A DNA stretch of 64,000 nucleotides from Paenibacillus aceti (lineage in GTDB: Bacteria > Bacillota > Bacilli > Paenibacillales > Paenibacillaceae): the NCBI RefSeq assembly GCF_003614185.1, contig NZ_KZ987724.1, positions 1,482,633 to 1,546,632 of the forward strand, given 5' to 3'. This document shows, piece by piece, positions 17,668 to 26,034 of this stretch. The position numbers and the translations under genes were made by a program. Under the pieces are notes generated by a model that was not told where the DNA came from, did not search any database, and worked only from the letters and a program-made list of their open reading frames with translations. The number at the start of each line of letters is the position of its first letter. Positions within the stretch are counted from its first letter, which is position 1.

Positions 17668-18504
17668 CTAGCCTACTTGATTTCCAAAACGGCTGTCAAA
17701 TGCACGAATACATTTTCGATCTTTCGAACTATCGAGAACAGCGTATACAATCCGCTCGAAGAATCTTCCATAGCCCTCCTTCACCAACAGCTCTTCCCAC
17801 CAGGCGGCGATCTTCACCGGATCATTGCGGAATACACCGCAGCCATAAGCCCCAAGCACGAGATTTCGGTCACCCCGATCCGCAAAAATAGCCAGAGCCA
17901 GACGCATACGTTCCAGCATGATTTCTAGCGCCAGCTGTGGATCTTCCCCCTTCAACAGTACCTGACCATAATTGACCGCGGGCAGCGTCAGTACGGAAGC
18001 AGTCACAGGCCGTTCCAACAGTTCGAAGCGCTCATCACGAAAAAATACCACATCTGGCGAATAGATCGCATGGTTTGTGTACATCATCGATTTGCAGGCG
18101 CGATTCGCCTGATAATAGCCTTCATTGCGCAGCTGAGTACCGTAGAGACCGCTTGAAGCCGCCAGGCTCTCCTCCTGCGCCATCGCTCCATTCAGGAAGC
18201 CGCCGCCTGGATTTTTGGCACTGGCGAAGTTGAGCACACCGACCTGCCGAGTCCCGGCCTGTGCGAAATCAAGAATCGCCTTGACCGTCGCTTCATTGGC
18301 GACCGTCTGTTCCGCCACGGCTCCAGTCGGGGGCGGCGTACAGCCGCTGACTAATTCAGCTCCCTGCTGCGGTGTAATAAGCACACTATTTTCCTCCGAA
18401 TATCGCTGCTCCGCCGCAAAATCAACCCGCCGTCCGTTTATTTCATAGTATCCTTGCTGCATATAACGCAGCGTATCTTGGGCGATTGTTTTTCGATTTG
18501 TCAT
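17668..18504 (-). CDS. TIGR02452-type bacterial poly(ADP-ribose) glycohydrolase
   Basis: A 278-residue macrodomain-like enzyme expected to remove ADP-ribose polymers. The catalytic signature of bacterial-type PARG is present: GGG at about residues 100-102 (AKNPGGGFLNGAMAQEE) with the catalytic double Glu at 111-112. LGAYGCGVFRNDP near residue 215 is the second family block. The N-terminal region has a NSVLIT motif common in this family. The start has GGAGAG upstream, inside the end of the NADAR gene (6-bp gap). Second enzyme of ADP-ribose processing in this operon. Confidence 0.93.
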   Translation of the reverse strand: MTNRKTIAQDTLRYMQQGYYEINGRRVDFAAEQRYSEENSVLITPQQGAELVSGCTPPPTGAVAEQTVANEATVKAILDFAQAGTRQVGVLNFASAKNPGGGFLNGAMAQEESLAASSGLYGTQLRNEGYYQANRACKSMMYTNHAIYSPDVVFFRDERFELLERPVTASVLTLPAVNYGQVLLKGEDPQLALEIMLERMRLALAIFADRGDRNLVLGAYGCGVFRNDPVKIAAWWEELLVKEGYGRFFERIVYAVLDSSKDRKCIRAFDSRFGNQVG

Positions 18505-18510
18505 GATCCT

Positions 18511-19068
18511 TTACTCTCCTTCTTGTATTAGTAGCTGATCCCGAACCTCAGTCAATGCAAAACCCAACAAGTTGCGTCCCCGCCATTTCAGCGGATTCTC
18601 CGCCTCTGGCCCGGACTTCATCCCAATGCCCCAGATGCGGTCATACGGACTGGCCTCTACAATGATCCGGTTTCTCGTCGCTCGCAGGAAATCCCATAGC
18701 TGCGGATTCTGCGAGAACTTGGCATGGTTACCCCTTCTCACGATTTCATAGCCGTTTTTTTCCCATACGTCATTGTCGAAGTTCTTCACAGCGCGGCCAT
18801 AGGCCTTCATCGCTTTCGGATGCTTCGCCTCCATGATCACTGCCTCCATCTCTTCATCGCCGAACAGTCTCGCCTTCTCCGCCATCATATACTGCTCCAT
18901 ACACGAATAACGCACACCGTCTACGATGAAGTCACTCTTCCACCACTGGCTGAAGCAGCTCTGATTGACACCTCCACCTGCAGGCGGCGTATGCCCCCAA
19001 AAGAATACATATTTGAATTTCTGTCCCGCATTATGAGCCTTGCGCAGCTCCTCTATGTTATAAATCAT
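18511..19068 (-). CDS. NADAR-family protein (YbiA-like N-glycosidase)
   Basis: A 185-residue protein. NADAR signatures are SQWWKSDFIVDGVRYSCMEQYMMAEKARLF near residue 40 (with the key Glu of EQYMM), NGYEIVRRGNHAKFSQN, and PYDRIWGIGMK. Related enzymes cleave N-glycosidic bonds in riboflavin intermediates, and some reverse guanine ADP-ribosylation. The start codon overlaps the Nudix stop by 4 bp (ATGA), and GGGGGAGG precedes it, so the two are translationally coupled. The partners favour an ADP-ribose role over riboflavin. Confidence 0.93.
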   Translation of the reverse strand: MIYNIEELRKAHNAGQKFKYVFFWGHTPPAGGGVNQSCFSQWWKSDFIVDGVRYSCMEQYMMAEKARLFGDEEMEAVIMEAKHPKAMKAYGRAVKNFDNDVWEKNGYEIVRRGNHAKFSQNPQLWDFLRATRNRIIVEASPYDRIWGIGMKSGPEAENPLKWRGRNLLGFALTEVRDQLLIQEGE

Positions 19069-19958
19069 ATAATCCTCCCCCTATTCCTCCGGTACAATCG
19101 TGATGGACGATGCCCAGCGTTCTCTGTATAATGATCTGTCTCCTCGACAAGATGAGCTACCTTCCTCCGGAATGCCGCCTTCAGCAACTCCCGATCCATG
19201 ATGACCTCATATACCTGCTGTAGCTCGGTCAAGGTGAACAACTTCGGCATCAAATGCAGTGCAATATCCGTATACTCAACCTTGCCTCGCAGACGCTCGA
19301 TCGCACAGGCGATAATCTTTGCATGGTCAAAGGCGAGGCCGTCATTTGACACAACCATATACTCTGTGGCATCGACCGTATCTGTGGATGTGATCTTTCG
19401 TTCCACCACCGCCGTCAACACATCAGCTCCGTGAACCAGACTTAACTCATACTGCTTCGTCTTGATGTAGCCATCCTCCAGTAACTCTTTTGACTCACGC
19501 AGCAATCGGTATGAGATCTGGAACCAGGCAGCGTTATCCGCATCGTCCCCGGCCTCTACCCTTACCTGGCCACTATCGATCAGTGCCATATAAGAGCAGC
19601 TCATTACCCAGGTCCGCGGATCGCGACCCGGATCGCTGAATGTGTACAATTGCTCTAGATAGACATTGTCTACACCCGTCTCCTCCCGCAGCTCCCGCTG
19701 TGCTGCCTGCTCCGTCGTCTCCGTAGGCCGTACAAATCCGCCCGGCAAGGCCCAGCTTCCCAAATAAGGATGTCCGCCGCGCTGAATGAGCAGGATGCGC
19801 AGCTGCTTCTCCGGCAGCTTCCGGTAATTGTCCTCCTCTGTATCTGTCACCGTGAAAATCACCATATCCGTGGCCACCGACGGCCGCTCATAATCCCCCG
19901 CATCATATTGCTCCAGGAACTCACGCTCCGTCAGCCCGTTGCGATCCCGCAATTCCAT
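19065..19958 (-). CDS. Nudix hydrolase with C-terminal winged helix (NrtR-like)
   Basis: A 297-residue protein. The Nudix domain (about 30-170) has an intact Nudix box at about 74-96 (GGFVRPTE, then RELREETG), so hydrolysis of ADP-ribose or a related compound is possible. The C-terminal 80 residues (LFTLTELQQVYEVIMDREL, AAFRRKV) match the NrtR winged helix. NrtR proteins repress NAD-synthesis genes and sense ADP-ribose. It is first in the operon, directly behind a promoter with a palindrome over its start region, which fits autoregulation. Intact box residues mean it may be both enzyme and repressor. Confidence 0.88.
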   Translation of the reverse strand: MELRDRNGLTEREFLEQYDAGDYERPSVATDMVIFTVTDTEEDNYRKLPEKQLRILLIQRGGHPYLGSWALPGGFVRPTETTEQAAQRELREETGVDNVYLEQLYTFSDPGRDPRTWVMSCSYMALIDSGQVRVEAGDDADNAAWFQISYRLLRESKELLEDGYIKTKQYELSLVHGADVLTAVVERKITSTDTVDATEYMVVSNDGLAFDHAKIIACAIERLRGKVEYTDIALHLMPKLFTLTELQQVYEVIMDRELLKAAFRRKVAHLVEETDHYTENAGHRPSRLYRRNRGRII

Positions 19959-19998
19959 CTACCCTCACCTAACTTTACGAATCTATTAGTAACTTTAT

Positions 19999-20050
19999 GT
20001 TATTATCAAGTCGATACTAACAATATATGTGATCGTTCCTCCGTTGTCAA
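19999..20050 (-). promoter_or_regulatory. Promoter and putative NrtR operator of the ADP-ribose operon
   Basis: Minus-strand -35 TTGACA (20050-20045) and -10 TATATT (20027-20022) are separated by exactly 17 bp, a strong SigA promoter. It is followed at 20021-19999 by GTTAGTATC, five bases, GATAATAAC, an inverted repeat with one mismatch that covers the start site. Position and symmetry suit a repressor operator. Confidence 0.75.
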
Positions 20051-20126
20051 GCACGAGCTACAGTAATATACAGCAAATAATGCGGATTACACCTCCACAC
20101 CAGCCAGGTACCGACAACTCTGAATC

Positions 20127-20310
20127 GTAACGAAACTACGTATCGCTATCTGCAACAAAAAGAGTGATTTCAAGATCTAATGAAACTGGGTATCGCTATT
20201 GCGGCAAAAAAGGGCTAAACAGCGGGTTTCGGCTCAAATAACGATATGGTGTTTCGTTAGATTTGAACGGGGGCTGATTTTACTCAAATAACGATATGGA
20301 GTTTCGTTAG
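20127..20310. repeat. Four-unit intergenic element A2 (complete)
   Basis: Forward units start at 20127 and 20177, inverted units at 20237 and 20287 (spacings 50, 60, 50). It sits between the operon promoter and the dedA stop (183 bp past that stop). The remaining 20311-20493 has no supported gene. Confidence 0.85.
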
Positions 20311-20493
20311 AGCTCCAGGAGACACACCTGTGCTTTCAACAACCTGCGATAATGAAGTTTCTTCAAATAAGCTGGATTCTGCAGAAATAGGCCAACCAGA
20401 AATCTCTGGCTGACCTAATAATACGAAGCCTGCATTAGCAAACTTTAGCGCGAACCCGCGAGCTGCGCAGCAGGCAACATACATCAACCTGCC

Positions 20494-20988
20494 TCACCCC
20501 TGCAACAACTGAGCCCCGATGAAATACCCCAGGGAGATGAACAATATGGTCCAGACCAGCGCGCCAGTACAGCAGAATAGCAGGTATCTCCTGAAGGAGA
20601 GGCAGGTGACACCAGACATATAGCCAGAGGCATGCCGGACTCCCGGAATGAAATAGGCGAACACGATCGTCCATGTGCCGTATTTATCGAACCATTTCTT
20701 CACCTTATCGTAGCGCTTCGGGGTTAGTCCCACCCATTTCCCATATTTCACAATAACGCTTGAGCCGACCTGTCTCCCGATCAGATAAGTGATGGCCATC
20801 CCGGCAACAGAGCCGATGAAACTGATAATTAATGCGATAAAATAATTCAATATACGCTCCGACGCCAAATAACCGACGAACACCATCAGCGTCTCATCCG
20901 GGATGGGAAGCCCTACTATACCTAGGGCGAGAAGCACGAATATTGCTCCATACCCATATTGCGAAATAAACAGAATTGCCTTGTCCAT
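20494..20988 (-). CDS. DedA-family membrane protein
   Basis: A 164-residue protein with four to five hydrophobic spans. DedA landmarks are an ETLMVFVGYLAS block and the conserved FAYFIPGVRHASGYMSGVTCLSFRRYL region (the F/Y-x-R-x-x-P-type loop). DedA proteins are undecaprenyl-phosphate or phospholipid transporters. It is somewhat shorter at the C-terminus than typical family members of about 200 residues. GGAGG precedes the start, and it follows pssA by 10 bp, so the pair are co-transcribed and both concern membrane lipids. Confidence 0.88.
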   Translation of the reverse strand: MDKAILFISQYGYGAIFVLLALGIVGLPIPDETLMVFVGYLASERILNYFIALIISFIGSVAGMAITYLIGRQVGSSVIVKYGKWVGLTPKRYDKVKKWFDKYGTWTIVFAYFIPGVRHASGYMSGVTCLSFRRYLLFCCTGALVWTILFISLGYFIGAQLLQG

Positions 20989-20998
20989 ACTTCCTCCG

Positions 20999-21520
20999 TT
21001 ATTTTCTGATTGCGATATTCTTCAATGAAGGGAACGGAATGCGGCTGACCATCAGGAAAGACAGCACCACAATCAATGCGATCACGACCGCTGGCTTAAT
21101 GCTATTGGATAGTGACAGGAGCGCTAATATCGTCCCGGCACAAGTAATCGGCATGCCCGTAAATTGAGGACTCGACACCGAAATATTGAACCTCGCCAAG
21201 CGAGATGCGCCGCAAGCCAGGAATAAAATCGCCGTCACCGTACTTAACCAATGAAAATCTCCTATCCTATGTAATAGAATGAGAAATACCGGCGCAATAC
21301 CAAAGGACACGATATCTGCCAATGAATCAAGCTGCTTGCCGAAATCACTAGTACAATTCATCAACCGAGCCAGCAATCCGTCAAACACATCGAAAAACGC
21401 CGCCAATACAATACATAAAAATGCGATTCTATATTGCTCATGAATGGTTAATATTAATGAAGTTACTCCCGCTGATAAATTGACAATCGTACATCCATTA
21501 GGAATGAATTTCCAATTCAT
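20999..21520 (-). CDS. pssA: CDP-diacylglycerol-serine O-phosphatidyltransferase
   Basis: A 173-residue integral membrane enzyme making phosphatidylserine from CDP-diacylglycerol and serine. The CDP-alcohol phosphatidyltransferase motif D-x2-DG-x2-AR-x8-G-x3-D-x3-D is complete (DVFDGLLAR then DFGKQLDSLAD). Six hydrophobic segments are seen. ATG 21520 has GAGGAG upstream and is preferred to TTG 21526. It sits 14 bp after the response regulator, so is co-transcribed with the two-component system and dedA. Confidence 0.92.
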   Translation of the reverse strand: MNWKFIPNGCTIVNLSAGVTSLILTIHEQYRIAFLCIVLAAFFDVFDGLLARLMNCTSDFGKQLDSLADIVSFGIAPVFLILLHRIGDFHWLSTVTAILFLACGASRLARFNISVSSPQFTGMPITCAGTILALLSLSNSIKPAVVIALIVVLSFLMVSRIPFPSLKNIAIRK

Positions 21521-21534
21521 AACCAATCTCCTCT

Positions 21535-22221
21535 CTACTCTGATAAATCCTCTTGAAATTTATATCCTACTCCGATTACTGTCCGGATATATTGCGAATC
21601 GTAGCCGAGCTTCGACCTTAGCTTTTTAATATGCGAATCTACCACTCGATTATCTCCCTCGAATTCGATCCCCCACACCTTGGCGATGATCACCTCACGG
21701 GTGACGACCATATTCTTATGATTAATAAGCAGCAGGAGCAGTTCGTACTCCTTCGGCGTTAGCTCAACCTCCACCTCATTGACCTCCAGCCGATGCGCCA
21801 GCGTATTAAGGACGGAGGAACCGAACTTAATTTGGTACCCGTCCGGTCGATAATTATCCGTAACACGCTTCATTAACGAATTGGCCTTGGCGACCAGCAC
21901 CTTCGGACTGAATGGCTTCGTGATATAATCATCCGCCCCCAGCTCATAACCTAGCAGCTTATCTTGATCCGCCGACTTGGCTGTCAGCAGAATGATAGGA
22001 ACCCCAGAGCGGAATCGCAGTTCCCTGCATACCTCGAACCCGTCCATCTGCGGCATCATGACATCGAGAATGACCAAATCGGGATACATCGTGTCGAACC
22101 AATCGAGCGCCTCCCGCCCATTATCCGCCTCACTAACCTCCCAGCCATCCTGGAGAAAATAATCCGAGATCACTTCACGAATTCTCGCTTCATCTTCTAC
22201 AATTAGCACACGCTTTCCCAC
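21535..22221 (-). CDS. OmpR/PhoB-family response regulator
   Basis: A 228-residue regulator. The receiver domain has the acidic pair EDE near residue 10, phospho-acceptor Asp in PDLVILDVMMPQMDG near 53, and Lys in DDYITKPFSPKVL near 104. The C-terminal winged helix ends with NRVVDSHIKKLRSKLGYDSQYIRTVIGVGYKF. GTG 22221 is the start, with AAGGAA upstream. The cognate kinase is the next gene upstream. Confidence 0.95.
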   Translation of the reverse strand: MGKRVLIVEDEARIREVISDYFLQDGWEVSEADNGREALDWFDTMYPDLVILDVMMPQMDGFEVCRELRFRSGVPIILLTAKSADQDKLLGYELGADDYITKPFSPKVLVAKANSLMKRVTDNYRPDGYQIKFGSSVLNTLAHRLEVNEVEVELTPKEYELLLLLINHKNMVVTREVIIAKVWGIEFEGDNRVVDSHIKKLRSKLGYDSQYIRTVIGVGYKFQEDLSE

Positions 22222-22289
22222 ATGACTTCCTTCTTTCTACCTGTACGATCCTGGTCTGATCCTAGGCCTGAATCTAAATCAAATCTGAA

Positions 22290-24050
22290 TCAGTTCCGGA
22301 GTTCAACAATAAATTGCACCCCATCCTTCAGATTTCTCACTGTATAATGACATCCATGTAAATCCATAATCTGTTGCGCTATAGAAAGGCCCAGCCCGGT
22401 ACCGCCAGTTTGCCGACTGCGCGAAGCTTCCCCGCGATAGAATCTCTCCCAGATCTGCTCCAGCTGATCCTCGCGAAGCCTCTCGCCTTTATTCGCAATA
22501 TATAGCGTAGTTCCGTGTACTTCGCTGCAGATCTCGATCAGAATGCTGCTACCCGCTTCCGCATGGCGAATGGCATTCGTAATCAGATTCAACACCACCT
22601 GCTCGAACCACATCGGATCCGCCATCACAGGCTGCTCATTCACCGGCACGACGACGATTTCCAACGCTTTATCCTGTAACTGATACATCAGCCTGCTCGC
22701 TACCTTCTCTACTAATTCACTCAGCATAAAAGAGGTCTTGCGGAGCTCAATCGTCCCCGAATCCAATCGCGCCAAATCGAGCATATCCTTAATCAACACT
22801 TCCATCTTATCCGCTTCTTCGAGAATCACAGACACATAATGATCCTGCTTATTCAGGTTTACCCCGTCCTTCAACCCTTCGGCGAAGCTCTTCACAATAC
22901 TTAAGGGAGTCTTCAATTCATGCGATGCATTCGTAAAAAACTCCTTCTGCGTCTTCTCCATTCTCTCTTTCTGTTCCATATCTTTCTGCAGCCGCTCATT
23001 CGCTTCCTGAAGCTCACGCAGCGCCTTATCCAGCTTCTGCGACATCGTCAGCATACTCATCGACAGGCTGCCCAGCTCATCCTTCTGGCGAATCGGCTTG
23101 AGCGCCCCGAATTCAAAATTCAGCATTTTCTTGGCCATCTCATTTAAAGCGATTAACGGTTTGGCCACCATCTTCGAGAAGAACAACGCCAGAATCAGAA
23201 TCAGGACAAAACCGCCGCATCCGACGTAAATAAACAACCAGCGCAGCGCCTCATTGGCATCGCTGATCTCCTGTAATGACGTAACTGAGAACAGCAATTC
23301 CTTCTTGCCATCCTCCTTCATAATCGGCTTGATAATGACGAAGTTGCTCGTGCCGCTCCAAGGCTCAACCCAATTGAATTCCTGTCTCTCCATCGCATTG
23401 AGCCGTTCCTTGACCTCAGGCGACAATGGGAAATATTCGAATAAAGCGACCATCAACAAGCCCTGGCGATGGTTCCAGTTCTTAATATTCGGAAGCACAA
23501 GATCAACGACAGTTCCCGAAATCTCCGTCGGATTATCTTCCACATCCTGACCGATTAGCGTGGAGTCAGGGTTATGTCTATAAATTTTGTCCGGATACAA
23601 CACAATGGAAGATTCATTCTGACCGGTATCGGTTTGACCCGAAATCGTTAATCGATCGCCCAATTGAATCCCCGCTGTCTTGAACTCATCCGAATACATA
23701 CTTAGAAATAATGATAGAGCGACCAGTACCTTCTGATTATTCGGAAGCTTCAGCACCAAGCGATAGGGATCATCCATCACCATATTGCCGTCCATATTAA
23801 CGACAGCCAGCTGGCTGCGGCTATGACCCATGAACTTGGCTGCCTCGAAGAGAATCTCCCGGGTCTCTGTCTCCTGCTGCGAATACTTCAAGGCGAACTT
23901 ATCCAATTCACGTTCCACCTTCTCTATCCGATAATCCTGATAGAATCTCTCAAAGAAGAAGAACTGAGACAGAATAATCATAAGATAAAAGCAAGCAAAA
24001 AAAATGACAGACAAAAAAAACAATTTAAAAGTAATACTTCTGTTTTTCAT
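22290..24050 (-). CDS. HAMP-containing sensor histidine kinase
   Basis: A 586-residue kinase. Span 1 is near residues 8-28, an extracellular domain follows to about 275, span 2 is about 276-296, and HAMP follows (LNEMAKKMLNFEFGALKP). After a coiled coil comes HisKA with ASHELKTPLSIVKS, and the ATPase domain carries NAIRHAE and GGTGLGLSIAQQ. All catalytic blocks are present. The large sensor domain is not recognised. Pairing with the OmpR-type regulator, pssA and dedA suggests envelope-lipid or antimicrobial-peptide stress sensing (inference). Confidence 0.93.
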   Translation of the reverse strand: MKNRSITFKLFFLSVIFFACFYLMIILSQFFFFERFYQDYRIEKVERELDKFALKYSQQETETREILFEAAKFMGHSRSQLAVVNMDGNMVMDDPYRLVLKLPNNQKVLVALSLFLSMYSDEFKTAGIQLGDRLTISGQTDTGQNESSIVLYPDKIYRHNPDSTLIGQDVEDNPTEISGTVVDLVLPNIKNWNHRQGLLMVALFEYFPLSPEVKERLNAMERQEFNWVEPWSGTSNFVIIKPIMKEDGKKELLFSVTSLQEISDANEALRWLFIYVGCGGFVLILILALFFSKMVAKPLIALNEMAKKMLNFEFGALKPIRQKDELGSLSMSMLTMSQKLDKALRELQEANERLQKDMEQKERMEKTQKEFFTNASHELKTPLSIVKSFAEGLKDGVNLNKQDHYVSVILEEADKMEVLIKDMLDLARLDSGTIELRKTSFMLSELVEKVASRLMYQLQDKALEIVVVPVNEQPVMADPMWFEQVVLNLITNAIRHAEAGSSILIEICSEVHGTTLYIANKGERLREDQLEQIWERFYRGEASRSRQTGGTGLGLSIAQQIMDLHGCHYTVRNLKDGVQFIVELRN

Positions 24051-24311
24051 ATTTTCACCTATGGATTTTATAAATCACGTACTCCTGCACTTCTGAATAA
24101 TTTCTTAACTTACATAAACTATAGCTTAATCATTTGTTCTTTATGTGTCCTTCACCTCTATAACGCCGCGCTAACCGAAAAATTTACATCCAGCCCCTCT
24201 TGAAGTTAACGAATCTGTGACATTCCTCCTAATGCCTTCTATAATAATATAATAGTAGGATACATATATTTTACAGCATCATTACATACGCTTGATCAGG
24301 AGGGCTTCCCT

Positions 24312-25946
24312 ATGTCGTCATTCCGATCTGCCCGCACCATTCGCACTATCCTTTTTACACTGGCTACCTTATTATTCATCTCCGTCCTGCCTGCATCCGA
24401 GCAGAGCAAAGCGTCCCTGTCCCCAACGAAGCAGAAACTCACGGAAGAGACCTCGCCTTACCGTGAGCATCTTACCATTTCCATCGCCTTCTGGGATATC
24501 GGCACCGCCTTCGAGCGGAATGACCCCATCCTGCAGAAGCTGGAGCAGAAGTTCAATCTGACGATCCAACCGATCAACATCACCAGCTCGGATTATATCC
24601 AGAAGCTGCAAATGTGGGCCACGACGGACAAACTCCCGGATGTATTCGCGCATTCAATCGCCAGTGACTCACCGGGAATCTACAATGAATGGATCACTCA
24701 CCAATTGATCAAGCCCTTGCCCGAGGACCTGTCCCCTTACCCCTACGTAGACCAGATCGCCCAGATCCCGGACATTCGTCTGCTCAAGCAAGACAACAAG
24801 CTGTACATGCTGCCCCGGATCGGCTATCCGACCAATCGGCTATGGATGCTGGAGAGAGTGTTGTTCGTGCGCAAGGACTGGATGGAGGAACGGAAATTCA
24901 AGGACATCGCAAGCTTCGAGCAATTCTCTAATCTGCTGACGATCTTTCACCGCAAAACAGGACCGGACGGAACGCGCCCCGTCGAAGGATTAACCGCCCC
25001 GGGAATGAATATGCTGACTTGGGCCCTGAGCTCCACCTTCCCGCAACTGGCAACCGAGCAATGGGTGTTCGAGGATTCACAGTGGATTCCTTATTATGCT
25101 TCTAGAAAAATGGATAATGTCGTTGTGCAGCTGCGACAACTGTACACCAGCGGGGTGCTAGACCAGGAGTTCTACTATATGAAGGAAGAGGACGCGATTC
25201 AGAAATTCGTTAGCGATGCGGCGGGAGCGCTTGTCTACAAGGCTACGCCGGATATGCTAAGCAAGCTGGAGGAGCGCTGGAACGAGCTCCACCCTTGGCA
25301 GAAATTTTATGATGCTGTGGACATCCTGCATCTGTGGCTGACAGAGGAGGGGCAGCGGTATTTCTACGCCGCTCAGACCTACTGGTCGGAGACTTACTTC
25401 AACGCGAAGCTTAGCGATGAGAAGATGGATCGTATCTTGCGTTTATACGATTACCTGCTCTCCCCAGAAGGGCAGATGCTCACCAGCTACGGGCTTGAGG
25501 GGCAGGATTATTATAGCGAGGATGGTCTGATCATCATCACCCGGCCCTATGACGAAGAGAAGCGGAAGTTGGTCGATCTCGAACGCTTCTACCCGTCCCT
25601 CTCCATCTTCAAGTCTTTGGCTTCCTGGGGGAAGGAACAGAATTTCCGCTTTGACCAGACGAACCGGATTAACTTCCGTGATCGCAACATCCAGAAGAGC
25701 CTGGACGAGATGGAATGGCAGCTGAATTATGCCACGGCCACACCGACCTATCACAAGATCAACTCCCTATCCACGCCGGCCAAGGATATGCTCGGAACGC
25801 TGATTAATCCGTTGGAGGATCTGATCAAGGTCACGATTAGCAGCGAGGACCCGGTTGTCATGTGGCATAACACTGTGAAGCACTACGAAGAGCTGGGCCT
25901 TAACGAGATGATTGAAGAAATAAACGCGGCGCTACAGCAGCGGTAA
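24312..25946 (+). CDS. Extracellular solute-binding protein (family 1-like), non-lipidated
   Basis: A 544-residue exported protein. A signal peptide lies at residues 1-33 (FTLATLLFISVLPASEQSKA) with no lipobox cysteine, which is unusual for a Gram-positive binding protein. The rest resembles the large Paenibacillus sugar-binding proteins (QKLQMWATTDKLPDVFAHS near 95, LDQEFYYMKEEDAIQKF, LLSPEGQMLTSYGLEGQDY). AGGAGGG precedes the ATG. It converges on the permease operon and shares its terminator. It may deliver a sugar to the adjacent second permease pair, or act as a sensor for the divergent kinase. Confidence 0.8.
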   Translation: MSSFRSARTIRTILFTLATLLFISVLPASEQSKASLSPTKQKLTEETSPYREHLTISIAFWDIGTAFERNDPILQKLEQKFNLTIQPINITSSDYIQKLQMWATTDKLPDVFAHSIASDSPGIYNEWITHQLIKPLPEDLSPYPYVDQIAQIPDIRLLKQDNKLYMLPRIGYPTNRLWMLERVLFVRKDWMEERKFKDIASFEQFSNLLTIFHRKTGPDGTRPVEGLTAPGMNMLTWALSSTFPQLATEQWVFEDSQWIPYYASRKMDNVVVQLRQLYTSGVLDQEFYYMKEEDAIQKFVSDAAGALVYKATPDMLSKLEERWNELHPWQKFYDAVDILHLWLTEEGQRYFYAAQTYWSETYFNAKLSDEKMDRILRLYDYLLSPEGQMLTSYGLEGQDYYSEDGLIIITRPYDEEKRKLVDLERFYPSLSIFKSLASWGKEQNFRFDQTNRINFRDRNIQKSLDEMEWQLNYATATPTYHKINSLSTPAKDMLGTLINPLEDLIKVTISSEDPVVMWHNTVKHYEELGLNEMIEEINAALQQR

Positions 25947-25954
25947 ACAGCGAT

Positions 25955-26011
25955 AAAAAGCCTCGTCCTGGCAACACGGTTACAATTTAACCGGTCGGGA
26001 CGAGGCTTTTT
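25955..26011. terminator. Bidirectional terminator
   Basis: AAAAAGCCTCGTCC and its inverse GGACGAGGCTTTTT flank an inner imperfect stem. The T-runs serve the solute-binding gene on plus and the permease operon on minus. Confidence 0.9.
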
Positions 26012-26034
26012 GCAAATGAATAAGATTAACCACA

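Noticed and set aside
20284-20487. Minus-strand 67-codon frame with a phrase like ARGFALKFANAGF, possibly a short-chain dehydrogenase remnant
   Set aside because: It overlaps the fourth unit of element A2, has no ribosome site, and the similarity is too short to call a pseudogene.
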